Notes: a model not told the origin generated them from the sequence alone. Shown: positions 17,771 to 27,240, numbered from the stretch's first letter. The stretch is DNA of 64,000 bases from Silvibacterium bohemicum (GCF_001006305.1 NZ_LBHJ01000004.1:248001-312000), one strand, 5' to 3'. Made by a program: numbers and translations.

Positions 17771-18832
17771 ATGATTCACGAAGAGCAAGAAAGCGCTACA
17801 ACCAAGATCGATCTGCGCAGCGACACGGTTACCAAGCCCACCGAAGAGATGCGCGCGGCCATGGCTTCAGCCGAGGTTGGAGACGATGTCTACGGAGAAG
17901 ACCCGACCGTCAATCGTCTGGAAGCTCGCGCCGCAGAAATCTTCGGCCGCGAGGCAGCGATCTTCGTCCCCACCGGAAGCATGGGCAACCAGATCGCTAT
18001 CAAGCTGCATACTCAGCCGGGGCAGGAGGTCGTCTGCGAAGCACGCGGCCACATTGTCGATTGGGAGATGGCCATGGTCTCCGCCTTCTCCGGATGCCAT
18101 CTTCGCACCGTCGCCGGCGAGCAAGGCGTGCTCACCTGGGACCGGATTCAGCCTGCGCTCTCGCCCAAAATCTACTATCGCGCGCAGACCGGTCTCATTG
18201 CCCTGGAGAATTCGCATAACATGGCGGGAGGTACGGTCACCTCCCCGGATATCTATGAAGAGATCTGGTGCGGTGCGCGGGATGCAGGCATACCAGTCCA
18301 CCTCGATGGAGCCCGCGTCTTCAATGCGGCCACGGCGCTCAGCGTAGGTGTAGCCGAGCTTACCAGCGGGTTCTCGAGCGTCATGTTTTGTCTCTCGAAG
18401 GGCCTGTGCGCGCCGGTGGGATCGATGCTCGTCGGCAGCCGCAAGTTCATCGAGCGCGCTCGCAGCGTGCGCAAGATGCTGGGCGGAGGCATGCGTCAGG
18501 CCGGCGTTATCGCTGCGGCTGGGCTCATCGCTCTCGAAGAGATGCCAAAGCGTCTTCATGAGGATCATGCCAACGCGCGTCTCCTCGCCGAAGGAGTTGC
18601 TGCACTTCCCATGGTGGATATCGATCTCTCGACAGTGCAGACAAACATCGTGATCTTCAAAGTGCGCGGCGTTTCGAACGTGGCGCCATTACTGGCCAAG
18701 CTCAAGCATCGGGGAGTGCTCGGCGGCTCGGCAGCAGCAGACCAGATTCGCTTTGTAACCCACAAAGATGCGAATCAGGCTGCATGCAAAGAGGCGCTCC
18801 GCATCACCAACGAGGTGCTCAACGGGAACTGA
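17771..18832 (+). CDS. ltaE: Low-specificity L-threonine aldolase
   Basis: 353 residues, PLP fold-type [40 protein letters not shown] is the family N-terminus; GSMGNQIAI binds the cofactor phosphate; [11 protein letters not shown] holds the pyridine-binding Asp; Lys210 in [13 protein letters not shown] is the Schiff-base lysine. The enzyme cleaves L-threonine or L-allo-threonine to glycine and acetaldehyde. Predicted cytosolic homotetramer. The start at 17771 leaves a 13-residue N-terminal extension before the conserved part; a later start is not supported by another ATG. Confidence 0.93.
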   Translation: MIHEEQESATTKIDLRSDTVTKPTEEMRAAMASAEVGDDVYGEDPTVNRLEARAAEIFGREAAIFVPTGSMGNQIAIKLHTQPGQEVVCEARGHIVDWEMAMVSAFSGCHLRTVAGEQGVLTWDRIQPALSPKIYYRAQTGLIALENSHNMAGGTVTSPDIYEEIWCGARDAGIPVHLDGARVFNAATALSVGVAELTSGFSSVMFCLSKGLCAPVGSMLVGSRKFIERARSVRKMLGGGMRQAGVIAAAGLIALEEMPKRLHEDHANARLLAEGVAALPMVDIDLSTVQTNIVIFKVRGVSNVAPLLAKLKHRGVLGGSAAADQIRFVTHKDANQAACKEALRITNEVLNGN

Positions 18833-18916
18833 GCAACGCTGTTACCATGCGAGGTTGCTATTCATAAGCATTCGACGCATATCATTCTGACGGGCGAGCG
18901 GCGATATCCGCGAGAC

Positions 18917-19621
18917 TTATCCGGAAGCCGTGTTACTGCGCAACTCGGCTTTCGCGCGCTTGAGAAAATCTGCGAGCGTCTGTCCTGGCTTCTGCACGAA
19001 AGTCTGGACGAGCACATCGAAAGAGCGCATGCGGTCGACGCGAAAGTTGCGAAAGTCATCTCTCAACTCGCACCAGCCGATGAGGGTCCAGACGCCACCC
19101 CAGAAACACAGCGCCAGCGGACGAATCCGGCGCTGCGTAACTTCGCCGCCCTCGTTCGCATACTCCGTCTCCAGCACCCGGCGATCGATCGCCGCCTGGT
19201 GCAGCCGGTCGAGCGTGTGGCGCAGCTCCTTGGCCAGCTTGTAGCCGGGAGCGTAGAGCTGCACCTGATCGATGCGCTCGCGCAGATCAAGAGGCAGCAC
19301 GGCTTCAATCTTCCGCAGCGCGTCGTTCGCTGCCTCCGCCATCTCCAGGCCGCCCCACGCCTGAACCATGCGCGCGCCCAACACCAGAGCCGTAATTTCC
19401 CGGCGATCAAACATGAGCGGGGGGATATCGAAGTCGCGTCGCAGCGTGTAGCCGACTCCAGCCTCGCCTTCGATCGGCGTGCCGGCAAGCTGCAGTTCCT
19501 GCACATCTCGATAGATAGTGCGCTCGGAGACTTCGAGTTTCTGTGCGAGGCTGCGCGCGGTCGTAAGCCGGCCGGAGCGCAGCATCTGCACAATGCGAAA
19601 TAAACGATCGGCGCGGCGCAT
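18917..19621 (-). CDS. YafY-type HTH/WYL transcriptional regulator
   Basis: 234 residues. N-terminal HTH_11 winged helix (residues 1-60: RADRLFRIVQMLRSGRLTTARSLAQKLEVSERTIYRDVQELQLAGTPIEG), then a WYL domain (about 135-215: RRVLETEYANEGG, RPLALCFWGGVWTLIGWCELRDDFRNFRVDRM). WYL domains sense nucleic-acid or small ligands. ATG 19621 has a TAGGAT about 8 nt upstream and no clear ribosome-binding site. The gene is downstream of a VOC gene on the same strand, a frequent pairing for this regulator family. A palindrome before the VOC gene is a candidate binding site. Confidence 0.88.
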   Translation of the reverse strand: MRRADRLFRIVQMLRSGRLTTARSLAQKLEVSERTIYRDVQELQLAGTPIEGEAGVGYTLRRDFDIPPLMFDRREITALVLGARMVQAWGGLEMAEAANDALRKIEAVLPLDLRERIDQVQLYAPGYKLAKELRHTLDRLHQAAIDRRVLETEYANEGGEVTQRRIRPLALCFWGGVWTLIGWCELRDDFRNFRVDRMRSFDVLVQTFVQKPGQTLADFLKRAKAELRSNTASG

Positions 19622-19803
19622 ATCGACTCATCCTACCGGGGACCGGCCGGCCAGGCATAAATACTTCTAGCCAAGGCAGCCAGTCCGATGTTGTGGGCTC
19701 CGAAGATACATCTTGCGGGATACGCAGCCATGTCCATGTCTCGATCCCGAAGCTCGAAATTACGGGTATCCTGTGTTCGGGATTCGAGACGTGGAAGTGA
19801 AGA

Positions 19804-20217
19804 CTACACGACAGCATGAAGTCCTACCCGGTTGCCCTCCGAATCGCGGATTTGGGCGACCCAGCCCACGCTCGGGATATGGTTTTTATCTTCGAGAATA
19901 GCCCCGCCAGCTTTGGGAACGCGGCTCAAAACGGCGTCCAGCTTGCCGTCGCAATTCAGATAGACGGTCACGCCGCCATCTGCAGGTCTGGCATCCTTCT
20001 GTTTCACCACACATCCGCTAACAGCCGGCGGTTGATAGGGAAAGATGGCCATTCCCGGCCACTCCGGCTGGCGGAGCAGGGCTACGCCCAGCGTCTCCTC
20101 ATAGAAGCGCACTGCGCGCTCGTAGTCTGAAGCAAGTATTTCGAACCAGGTGACAACGGCATTGCGGACAGCGGGAACGGATGCGGTCTCGTGTTCAGTC
20201 GCAGCAGCGGTAGTCAT
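19804..20217 (-). CDS. VOC (glyoxalase/bleomycin-resistance) family protein
   Basis: 137 residues forming two beta-alpha-beta-beta-beta modules: WFEILASDYERAVRFYEETLGVAL and, in the second half, LDAVLSRVPKAGGAILEDKNHIPSVGWVAQIRDSEGNRVGLH. The final E-GNRVGLH matches the family. Members bind a metal and bind or convert small electrophiles; the substrate is unknown. ATG 20217 has TAAGGAG about 8-13 nt upstream. The gene lies before a YafY/WYL regulator gene with a 182-nt gap that holds no evident gene. Confidence 0.85.
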   Translation of the reverse strand: MTTAAATEHETASVPAVRNAVVTWFEILASDYERAVRFYEETLGVALLRQPEWPGMAIFPYQPPAVSGCVVKQKDARPADGGVTVYLNCDGKLDAVLSRVPKAGGAILEDKNHIPSVGWVAQIRDSEGNRVGLHAVV

Positions 20218-20272
20218 AATGTCCTCTCCTTAGGCGTGAAGTGTCACGCTCAAGAAAGACATTAACGAACCC

Positions 20273-20296
20273 CTACTGACAGCATGGTGTCAGTAG
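20273..20296. promoter_or_regulatory. Palindrome upstream of the VOC gene, candidate operator
   Basis: CTACTGACA-GCATGG-TGTCAGTAG: 9-bp arms around a 6-bp centre, 56 nt before the VOC start codon. It has the TGACA-N6-TGTCA shape of a dimeric winged-helix operator. Its owner could be the WYL regulator next door; not proven. Confidence 0.5.
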
Positions 20297-20310
20297 AGGC
20301 CGGGACGCGC

Positions 20311-20370
20311 AAAAGAAAAATCGGAGATGCCTGGCCGATGCGATATGCGCAACGGGAAGACATCTCCGAT
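20311..20370 (-). terminator. Terminator of TonB receptor 2
   Basis: 10-bp arms ATCGGAGATG (20320-20329) and CATCTCCGAT (20361-20370) with a 31-nt loop; on the minus strand TTTTTCTTTT follows. It begins 21 nt after the stop codon at 20391. Confidence 0.75.
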
Positions 20371-20390
20371 CGTTGGAGCGGCGGTTGTAG

Positions 20391-23300
20391 TTAGAACGCG
20401 TACTTCAGCGAGAGCTGAATGTGGCGTTCGGTGGAGTTGGTTGAGGTAACGGCGCCGAAGTTGGTGTCGGTTATGTTACTGTCCGGCGCACCATAGCTGA
20501 CGATGTTGAAGGCGTTGAAGAAGTCACCACGGAAGTCCAGACGCTGTTCCTTCCAGACCGGGAATGACTTCGACACCGACATATCGACCTGCTCGAAGCC
20601 CGGTCCGCGCAGCGACATGGGACGAACATCGCCGAAGGTGGTGTTGGGCTGTTGGCCGAAGACGCAGGTGCTGGTGTTTTGGGTCGGACCGCAGGCTGCG
20701 CCGGGGTTGCCGGGAAGCACATAGGTTCCAAACCAGGCGTTCACCGAGTGGTTCGTGATCTTAAGCGGGTTGTACTGGTTGGGGCGGGCATCCGCAGCGA
20801 AGACCTGGCTCGAATAGTTGGAGGGCGAATTCGCGGTAAGCGGGAAGCCGGTGTAGGTCACATTCGTACCGGAGAGCTTCCAACCTCCCACGGCCTCATC
20901 CAATATGCGGTTCATGTTCCCGCCGAAGCGCTTTCCGCGACCGAAGGGTAGATCGTAGGTGCCGGTCATGCTCAACGCCTGACGGATGTCGAAGCCGGCA
21001 GGCCCCCACTCCGCAGCCATGTTATAAGCGTTCTGCTGATAATACTGACCGCTGATTTGTGAAACTCCGTAGTATCCGAAGCTGTCGGTTAGCGACTTTG
21101 CATAGGTGTAGTTCGCCGTCAGTTCCAGGCCCGAGGTAAGACGCTGCCGGAAGACGGCCTGCAATGCGCTGTAGTTGCTCGCCGAATTGGTGGCGCTGAT
21201 CTTGATGACGCCATTCTGTCCGACAATATTGGCATAGGGAGCGACCGCTCCCGGAGCCGTCAACTGATTGCCCCAGTAAGGGTTGGTCAGGTGATGGCCG
21301 AGGATTCCAACGTAGCCGACCTGGACGGTCGAGGACGGAGTTACTTCGTATTCCGTCGTCAGTGTGAACTCCTGCGTCGAGGATGGCTTCAGATCCTTGG
21401 GCCATACATAGAACGTTGTGGTGGGCACCACTGTGGTCGGGAAGCCGTTCGCAGCGCTTGAGAACGAACCGTTCGAGGTCGCAGTCGGGTTTTGGCCCTG
21501 TACCTCGAAATCGGTGTGGAAGGGCGGGTTCTGTGTGAGGCGAAGGTTCGCGCCCATGCCTTCGAGGTAGCTGGTGATACCGTAGCCACCGCGAACCACC
21601 CAGCGCGGCATCGCCTGATAGGCAAAGCCGAAGCGCGGCTGGAACTGGGTGTAGTCAGGGTCGTAGAGAGCGCGGCTGGCGCCATTGACACCGGCATATT
21701 CGATCTGCTTCGTCACCATATTGACGTTGGCCATCTTATTATTCACTTCAAAGATGGGTTGGTCATACTCCCAGCGAATGCCGAGGTTGAGGGTGAACTT
21801 CTCAGTCACTTTGAAATCATCCTGAGCAAAAATACCGTCACGCCACTGACGCTGGCCGGTCAGACCGGTAACATTGCCGACCTGGGCGTCGTTGGCGCGA
21901 TCGAGGACGAAGTCCGCAAAGGGATAAAAAGTGGAGGAACTGGGAAGCGCGGAGTACTGGCCGTTATAGGTGAAGTCGCCCAGCTCGCCGTCGTTGCCCG
22001 GATAGAAGCTGTTCTGCTGATAGCGGGTGAACTCAGCGCCAAACTTGAAGAGATGGCGTCCGTGCTGCCAGGTGAGGTTGTCGGCATATTCGAAGACGTT
22101 GTCGACGAAGATTTCCGGCTGGGGGTTGGCGCCCACCGCATCCGGGATACCCGGGCCGGAAGACTTCGTGCTCTCAATTCCGTTGAAGGACTGCAAGCTG
22201 AAACCGGCGGCCTGCTGGGCGACGCTGGGAATTCCTACCAGCGCGTTGCCGCCCAATCCGAAGATGCCGCTGGGATCCGTAGTGACACCGCTGTTGAACT
22301 GGATGCGCGAGTAAGAGGCGCGAGCGTTGTTGACGATGGCGGGAGACAGGGTGTGCGTCCAGGTGACGGTTCCCAGGTGATCGGGATAATTCGATGCACT
22401 CGGAAATTCAACCGGCACAGGATCGCTGACCGTTGCGTCCTGGGCATAGCCTTGGGAGTAGCGGCCGGAGATTACGTCGTTGCTGCGCAGATGCCAGTCG
22501 ATTTTGGCATCGCCCTGATCGTTGCGCGAGAAGACTTTGTTGGGTCCGATGTAGTTTTGATAGACGTTCAGATACGGATCGCGCGGGTTGACGCGGTTGG
22601 GAAGCGGATACGCCTCGGGGTGAGCAAAAAGGAACTTAGCCACCGGGCTGAGGATCGGCACCTGATTATTGACGTAAGCCGGACGACCGGGAGCCTGGGT
22701 GTCATAAAGTTGCAGACCCAGACCACCATGGTTGATGCCCGATGCATCGATGTTGGGCGGCGTCAGCAGCGCGGACAAATCGCCGGTGCGGAATGCAGCG
22801 GGAACAACGCTGAAACTCGTCTCACCGGAAGAGTGGTAGCGGAAGGCTTCGTAATCGAGGAAGAAAAACAGCTTGTCCTTGATGATCGGGCCGCCGATGG
22901 TTCCACCAAAGATGGTCTGTGTATACGCCGGCTTGGCTATGCCGCCCTGATTGTTGACCCATGAGTTGGCATTCAGCTTATCGTTCGACAGGAAGCCGAA
23001 GGCGCTGCCGTGAAGGCTGTTGCTGCCGCTCTTCATGACCATAACGACTTCGCCACCATTTACGTTGCCGAATTCGGCATTCGCGTTGGACGCGATCACG
23101 CGGATTTGAGCAAGTGAATCCGGGCTGGGGCTGTAGCCGATGGTGTTGTTGAGGTTTTCGTTGATCTCCTGGCCATCGAGCAGGTAGTTGTTCGACTGCT
23201 GGCGGCTGCCGTTGACGTTGGCTTCGTTGTTGTCGTTGGTCGAGCGCTCTGACGAGTTCGATGAGCTGCCGCTTACCGTTCCGAATTGGCCGTATCCAGT

Positions 23301-23801
23301 CGATACAGCTCCAGGAGTAAATGCCGTAAGTTGTGCGAAGTCGCGACCGTTCAGCGGCACGCTGTTGATCGTGTTCTCGGTGAAGGTTTCGCCGTTGGTC
23401 GCGTTCTCCGTCTGCAGGATGGGCTGAAACGCTTCGCTGACAGTGACGGTTGTATCCGCAGAACCTACGTTCAGCGGAATATCAATCTTTGCCGTCTGGT
23501 CGATTTCAAGCGAGAAGGGCCCATAACTGGCGCTCTTGAAGCCTGAGGCCTCGATGGTCAGCTTATATTGGCCAATCTGCAGGAAGCGAATCGAGTATTC
23601 ACCCGCTCCGTTGGTCGTGTCGATGGTTTTGACGCCGGTGGCCGTGTTCAGGGCGGTGACCTTTGCGCCGGGAACGATCGCTCCGCTGGGATCTGTAATG
23701 GTGCCGCGTACGGCGCCGGTCACGGTTTGCGTCACTGCTGGAATACAAGCAGCTAACGAAAGGACGATCGTCCACACCAAACACATGGATTTGCGTTTCA
23801 T
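20391..23801 (-). CDS. TonB-dependent receptor, Oar-like (2)
   Basis: 1136 residues. Signal peptide (residues 1-25, ending IPAVTQT), carboxypeptidase-regulatory domain (about 28-115: GTITDPSGAIVPGAKVTALNTATGVKT, GEYSIRFLQIGQYKLTIEASGF), plug (about 130-270, with NSVPLNGRDFAQLTAFTPGAV, YLLDGQEINENLNN and NGGEVVMVMKSGSNSLHGSAF), then a barrel ending in HIQLSLKYAF. The GGDF-free NGRDF and SGSNxxHGS motifs are hallmarks of the acidobacterial Oar-like receptors, many of them linked to plant-polymer use. ATG 23801 has GGAGG; upstream codons in frame are not supported. Ligand unknown. Confidence 0.9.
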   Translation of the reverse strand: MKRKSMCLVWTIVLSLAACIPAVTQTVTGAVRGTITDPSGAIVPGAKVTALNTATGVKTIDTTNGAGEYSIRFLQIGQYKLTIEASGFKSASYGPFSLEIDQTAKIDIPLNVGSADTTVTVSEAFQPILQTENATNGETFTENTINSVPLNGRDFAQLTAFTPGAVSTGYGQFGTVSGSSSNSSERSTNDNNEANVNGSRQQSNNYLLDGQEINENLNNTIGYSPSPDSLAQIRVIASNANAEFGNVNGGEVVMVMKSGSNSLHGSAFGFLSNDKLNANSWVNNQGGIAKPAYTQTIFGGTIGGPIIKDKLFFFLDYEAFRYHSSGETSFSVVPAAFRTGDLSALLTPPNIDASGINHGGLGLQLYDTQAPGRPAYVNNQVPILSPVAKFLFAHPEAYPLPNRVNPRDPYLNVYQNYIGPNKVFSRNDQGDAKIDWHLRSNDVISGRYSQGYAQDATVSDPVPVEFPSASNYPDHLGTVTWTHTLSPAIVNNARASYSRIQFNSGVTTDPSGIFGLGGNALVGIPSVAQQAAGFSLQSFNGIESTKSSGPGIPDAVGANPQPEIFVDNVFEYADNLTWQHGRHLFKFGAEFTRYQQNSFYPGNDGELGDFTYNGQYSALPSSSTFYPFADFVLDRANDAQVGNVTGLTGQRQWRDGIFAQDDFKVTEKFTLNLGIRWEYDQPIFEVNNKMANVNMVTKQIEYAGVNGASRALYDPDYTQFQPRFGFAYQAMPRWVVRGGYGITSYLEGMGANLRLTQNPPFHTDFEVQGQNPTATSNGSFSSAANGFPTTVVPTTTFYVWPKDLKPSSTQEFTLTTEYEVTPSSTVQVGYVGILGHHLTNPYWGNQLTAPGAVAPYANIVGQNGVIKISATNSASNYSALQAVFRQRLTSGLELTANYTYAKSLTDSFGYYGVSQISGQYYQQNAYNMAAEWGPAGFDIRQALSMTGTYDLPFGRGKRFGGNMNRILDEAVGGWKLSGTNVTYTGFPLTANSPSNYSSQVFAADARPNQYNPLKITNHSVNAWFGTYVLPGNPGAACGPTQNTSTCVFGQQPNTTFGDVRPMSLRGPGFEQVDMSVSKSFPVWKEQRLDFRGDFFNAFNIVSYGAPDSNITDTNFGAVTSTNSTERHIQLSLKYAF

Positions 23802-23912
23802 TATTGCCTCCAAGTAGGTCTTGCCACTTCGTCGAACACGTTGAGCCGAGTGATAGAGCCCCGGCACAGGGGGTTTCGCGGACGTCTCATCTACGGGTTA
23901 ATTTCCCATGAC

Positions 23913-23941
23913 TTTTTACGTTCCACAAAATGTATAGACAA
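23913..23941 (-). promoter_or_regulatory. Possible promoter of TonB receptor 2
   Basis: On the minus strand TTGTCT (23936-23941), 17-nt spacer, TAAAAA (23913-23918). It would give a leader of about 100 nt. The -10 element is weak. Confidence 0.35.
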
Positions 23942-24124
23942 CTGGACACGGATGCAAGAGTTATCCGCAGCTAAAAGGTTGACTTTATGAGGAGCATTTC
24001 CAAAGTCCGGACTTAGGACTTCGCGGCGCGAAAAAACCGAATAGCGGCGCAGGTCTGGTGTTTTTCACTAGCAACTCGCCTTCCAGAGCAGAAAGCGTTA
24101 CATATCTACAGATATATAAGTCGC

Positions 24125-24146
24125 GCCGGGAAGCATGCTTCCCGGC
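24125..24146. promoter_or_regulatory. Perfect 22-bp palindrome
   Basis: Exact two-fold symmetry: left half GCCGGGAAGCA, right half TGCTTCCCGGC, with no unpaired centre. It lies 66 nt before the glycosyltransferase ATG, in a divergent region. No T-run on either side, so an operator is more likely than a terminator. Confidence 0.5.
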
Positions 24147-24211
24147 ACCTCTACCTACAGAAAACACCAGTCCGTGGGAGGAAAAGCTCCGTAAAGCTGT
24201 AGAATTGGTGT

Positions 24212-25198
24212 ATGCCGAAGTATTCCATCGTCGTCCCTTTCCACAACGAAGAAGAGAACGTTACCGCCATGTATGACCGCCTCAAGGCAGTCATGGAACA
24301 GGTAGGAGACAGCTTCGAGCTGGTATTGGTAGATGATGGATCGAGTGACCGCAGCTACAAGCTTCTGGAAGAGATCGCGGCCGTGGACAGCCGCGTGCTG
24401 GTCGTCAAGCTGCGCCGTAATTTCGGACAGACTTCCGCACTCGCCGCCGGCTTCGACCACGCGCAGGGTGACTTCATCCTGGCTATGGATGGCGATCTGC
24501 AGCACGACCCCGATGAGATTCCGAATTTCCTCGAAAAGCTTGAAGAGGGCTATGACGTGGTCAGCGGCTGGCGCAAAGAGCGTATCGACAACTTCGTGAT
24601 GCGGCGCATCCCCTCCCGCTGCGCGAACTGGCTCATGGCCAAGCTCTCCGGGGTGGATATTCACGACTTCGGGACGACCTTTAAGGCCTATCGCCGCGAA
24701 GTGATACAGAACATCCCCCTCTACGGCGAAATGCACCGTTTCATCCCTGCGCTCGCCGCATGGTACGGCGCCAGCATCTGCGAGATTCCGATCAAGAACG
24801 TAAACCGGGAGCGGGGCAAGTCGCACTACGGTATCGGACGCACCTTCCGCGTCTTCTTCGATCTGCTCACCATCCGTTTTCTGCTGAAGTACATGAGCCG
24901 TCCGCTCCACTTCTTCGGCGTCTTCGGTGCGATTGGTATTTTTTTTGGATCGGCAGTCGCCGTTTTCCTCGCCGCTCTGAAGCTCTTCACTCACCAGCAC
25001 GTTATGGATCAGCACGGTCCGCTCTTCGTGATTGCCGGTGTGCTCATCCTCGGCGGCATCCAGATGCTGGCTATCGGGCTGCTGGGGGAATTACAGGTCC
25101 GTCACTACTTCACCGGCTCGCAACGCTCCCCCTATACGATCGACCGCCTGGTCCGTCTCCGCGCCCCGGGCGAGCCCAGCATGCTGCAAGAAGATTGA
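24212..25198 (+). CDS. GT2 polyprenyl-phosphate glycosyltransferase, GtrB/ArnC-like
   Basis: 328 residues. GT-A domain in the first 230: SIVVPFHNEEENV, VLVDDGSSDRS, the donor-site DGDLQHDPDEIP (DxD-like), GWRKER, then GKSHYG. Two membrane helices follow (about 232-258 and 268-295). This is the layout of GtrB/ArnC/DPM1 enzymes, which move a sugar from a nucleotide donor to undecaprenyl phosphate on the cytosolic face. The sugar is unknown. No ribosome-binding site; TAGAAT ends 6 nt before the ATG, so the message may be leaderless. Confidence 0.88.
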   Translation: MPKYSIVVPFHNEEENVTAMYDRLKAVMEQVGDSFELVLVDDGSSDRSYKLLEEIAAVDSRVLVVKLRRNFGQTSALAAGFDHAQGDFILAMDGDLQHDPDEIPNFLEKLEEGYDVVSGWRKERIDNFVMRRIPSRCANWLMAKLSGVDIHDFGTTFKAYRREVIQNIPLYGEMHRFIPALAAWYGASICEIPIKNVNRERGKSHYGIGRTFRVFFDLLTIRFLLKYMSRPLHFFGVFGAIGIFFGSAVAVFLAALKLFTHQHVMDQHGPLFVIAGVLILGGIQMLAIGLLGELQVRHYFTGSQRSPYTIDRLVRLRAPGEPSMLQED

Positions 25199-25368
25199 TT
25201 CCACGCTTGCGGTGAGTTTTCGGTAAGTTGTTCCGCAAACTCCGCGGTCGTCCCTTGCTCGCCTGGGCTGGGAAATCTACTGTATTCCTCTTCAGAACTG
25301 CGGTATCCTCGACCCCGCAAGTCTTGCTCCTAACGGCGCCTGCTGGCCGTGGGCAAGAAGGAAGCGGC

Positions 25369-26181
25369 ATGACCGACATTTCTCCGCACGATGCTCTTGT
25401 CCCTCCCACCGGACAGGGTCAGAGCAAGTCTCCAATCTCTTTCATCATTCTGGTGGCCAGTCTTATCCTGATGATTTTGGGGCTTTTCGACATTTCACGC
25501 GACCTCAACCGGATTTCTCTATGGGTCAGCGCGCCGCTGTGGATATTCTCAGCTGTAGTCACGTTGGCAATCTTTCGTGCGCTCTTCCTAGGACTGCGCC
25601 GCGAATGGAAGACAGGCAGATTCCTCATGCCTTCTGCCGAGATCGCCGCTCGTCGCACGAATTCCATAGCCAGAATGGGCGCAGGCAAACCTCTCGGCCC
25701 GCAACTGCGGTCTTGGAGCTTGCCCCTGTTCTTCCTGGCCATGCTCACATACTTTGCAGTATTGGCTGCGGTTGTTGCATTCCGTAAGTGTCCGTCCTCA
25801 CCCGGCTTTACAGGACTAATGCTGGCGATTTCCGCCGCTTTCCTGTTTCTGCCCGGCCGCTTCCTTTACAAAGCTGTTCGCCGGAGATTCGAGACTGCCT
25901 ACTTCCTGCCCAGCGAGGCGGAGATCGCGAAATCGCGCGCGCGATCCGCTCAGCCCCGCTCCGCACGTGGCGCACAGCTAGAGGCGGGTGCGTGGACATT
26001 GGTCTCCCTCCTCTGGACGTACGGCGCGTGGCGTCACTACACCCGACACCTCCATACGCACTCCACGCAATGGTCCATTACGGAAAGCGATTGGGTCGTT
26101 GCGGCAATTTACTGGCTAATCGCTATCCCCAGCCTCCGTCGCGCCCTGCGCCCCGCTCAGTCGCCAGAACAGCCCTGCTAA
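25369..26181 (+). CDS. Membrane protein of unknown function, four TM segments
   Basis: 270 residues that I do not recognise. Four hydrophobic stretches come in two pairs: IIILVASLILMILGLF and LWIFSAVVTLAIFRALFLGL, then SLPLFFLAMLTYFAVLAAVVAF and GLMLAISAAFLFLPGRFLY. Each pair is followed by a similar amphipathic piece (TGRFLMPSAEIAARRTNSIARM versus ETAYFLPSEAEIAKSRARSA), which suggests an internal duplication. ATG 25369 has AGGAAG about 7 nt upstream; the 47 codons before it do not look coding. The gene stands between the glycosyltransferase and a reductase with no clear operon link. Confidence 0.6.
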   Translation: MTDISPHDALVPPTGQGQSKSPISFIILVASLILMILGLFDISRDLNRISLWVSAPLWIFSAVVTLAIFRALFLGLRREWKTGRFLMPSAEIAARRTNSIARMGAGKPLGPQLRSWSLPLFFLAMLTYFAVLAAVVAFRKCPSSPGFTGLMLAISAAFLFLPGRFLYKAVRRRFETAYFLPSEAEIAKSRARSAQPRSARGAQLEAGAWTLVSLLWTYGAWRHYTRHLHTHSTQWSITESDWVVAAIYWLIAIPSLRRALRPAQSPEQPC

Positions 26182-26271
26182 CCTGATATCTCCCCAGAGT
26201 GCATCGCATACCCATCGGCACGCGATGCAAAGAATCTGCATACTTCCAGCGTCCTCTACAATCGAGAGACG

Positions 26272-27240
26272 ATGAAAGCCATTCAAGTCAGTCAGATCGG
26301 CGGTCCGGAAGTCCTTGCCTTTGTGGACCTTCCCATTCCCTCGCCCAAAGCCGGCGAAGTGCTGGTCAAAGTCCACGCCTCCGGCGTCAATTTCATCGAC
26401 ATCTACTATCGCGAAGGCCGCTATAAGACTCAGCTTCCCTTCATCAATGGCCAGGAGGCGGCAGGCACCGTCGAGGCCATCGGCGAAGGCGTCGAGGGTT
26501 TCGCCATCGGGGATCCCGTCGCCTGGTGCAACGTTCTCGGCACTTATACCGAATACGGCATCGCTCCCGCCGACCGGCTGGTGAAGCTTCCGGCCGGACT
26601 CGATCTCAAACTGGCGGCTGCGGTCATCCTGCAGGGCATGACTGCCCACTATCTGGCACACGCGACCTTCCCGCTCAAGGCTGGCGATACGGCTCTGATT
26701 CACGCGGCGGCCGGCGGGATCGGACTTCTTTTGACTCAAATGGCAGCACAGATCGGGGCACGCGTCATCGCCACTGTCTCGACGGAAGAAAAGGCTGCGC
26801 TGGCTCGCGAAGCCGGCGCCTCGGAGATTATTTTTTATACTCACGAGGATTTCGAGCAAAGGACGAAGGAGTTGACCAACGGCCGCGGCGTCGATGTGGT
26901 TTATGACTCGGTCGGCAAGACGACCTTCGAGAAGTCGCTCAATGTACTGCGTCCGCGAGGGCTGATGGCGCTCTTCGGGGCATCGAGCGGGGCGGTTCCG
27001 CCCTTCGATCTCATCGAGCTCTCCACCAAAGGGTCGCTCTACGTCACCCGTCCGACGCTGAGGAACTATACGTCGACCCGCGAGGACCTGGTGGCTAGGG
27101 CAACCTCCGTGTTCGAGGCCGTGGCTGCCGGCAGGCTCAAGGTCCGTATGGAACACACTCATCCGCTGGACGAAGCCGCGCAGGTCCACGTCGATCTCGC
27201 CTCCCGGAAGACCACCGGCAAGGTGCTTCTGATCCCCTGA
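26272..27240 (+). CDS. qor: NADPH:quinone oxidoreductase (zinc-free MDR)
   Basis: 322 residues. GroES-like N-terminal domain (about 1-120: GVNFIDIYYREGRY, PFINGQEAAGTVEAIGEGV) and Rossmann domain with HAAAGGIGLLLTQMAAQIGARVIATVSTEEK (nucleotide site, AxxGGxG). The Cys and His ligands of zinc-dependent members are absent, as in E. coli QorA. Such enzymes reduce quinones or enals with NADPH. TACAAT (26257-26262) sits 9 nt before the ATG with no Shine-Dalgarno sequence, consistent with a leaderless transcript. Confidence 0.9.
   Translation: MKAIQVSQIGGPEVLAFVDLPIPSPKAGEVLVKVHASGVNFIDIYYREGRYKTQLPFINGQEAAGTVEAIGEGVEGFAIGDPVAWCNVLGTYTEYGIAPADRLVKLPAGLDLKLAAAVILQGMTAHYLAHATFPLKAGDTALIHAAAGGIGLLLTQMAAQIGARVIATVSTEEKAALAREAGASEIIFYTHEDFEQRTKELTNGRGVDVVYDSVGKTTFEKSLNVLRPRGLMALFGASSGAVPPFDLIELSTKGSLYVTRPTLRNYTSTREDLVARATSVFEAVAAGRLKVRMEHTHPLDEAAQVHVDLASRKTTGKVLLIP

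Larger units (their letters stand above)
23802..24211. other. Divergent intergenic region, no gene seen
   Basis: 410 bp between receptor 2 and the glycosyltransferase gene. It holds the possible receptor promoter, the 22-bp palindrome at 24125-24146 and a TAGAAT (24200-24205) close before the next start codon. I found no reading frame with coding character and no RNA fold that I recognise. Confidence 0.5.

Noticed and set aside
21492-22964. 490-codon plus-strand frame inside TonB receptor 2
   Set aside because: The receptor reads through on the minus strand with recognised domains; the antisense frame has no domain or ribosome-binding site.
24125-24146. Palindrome as an intrinsic terminator
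   Set aside because: It lies between divergent start codons and has no T-run on either strand.
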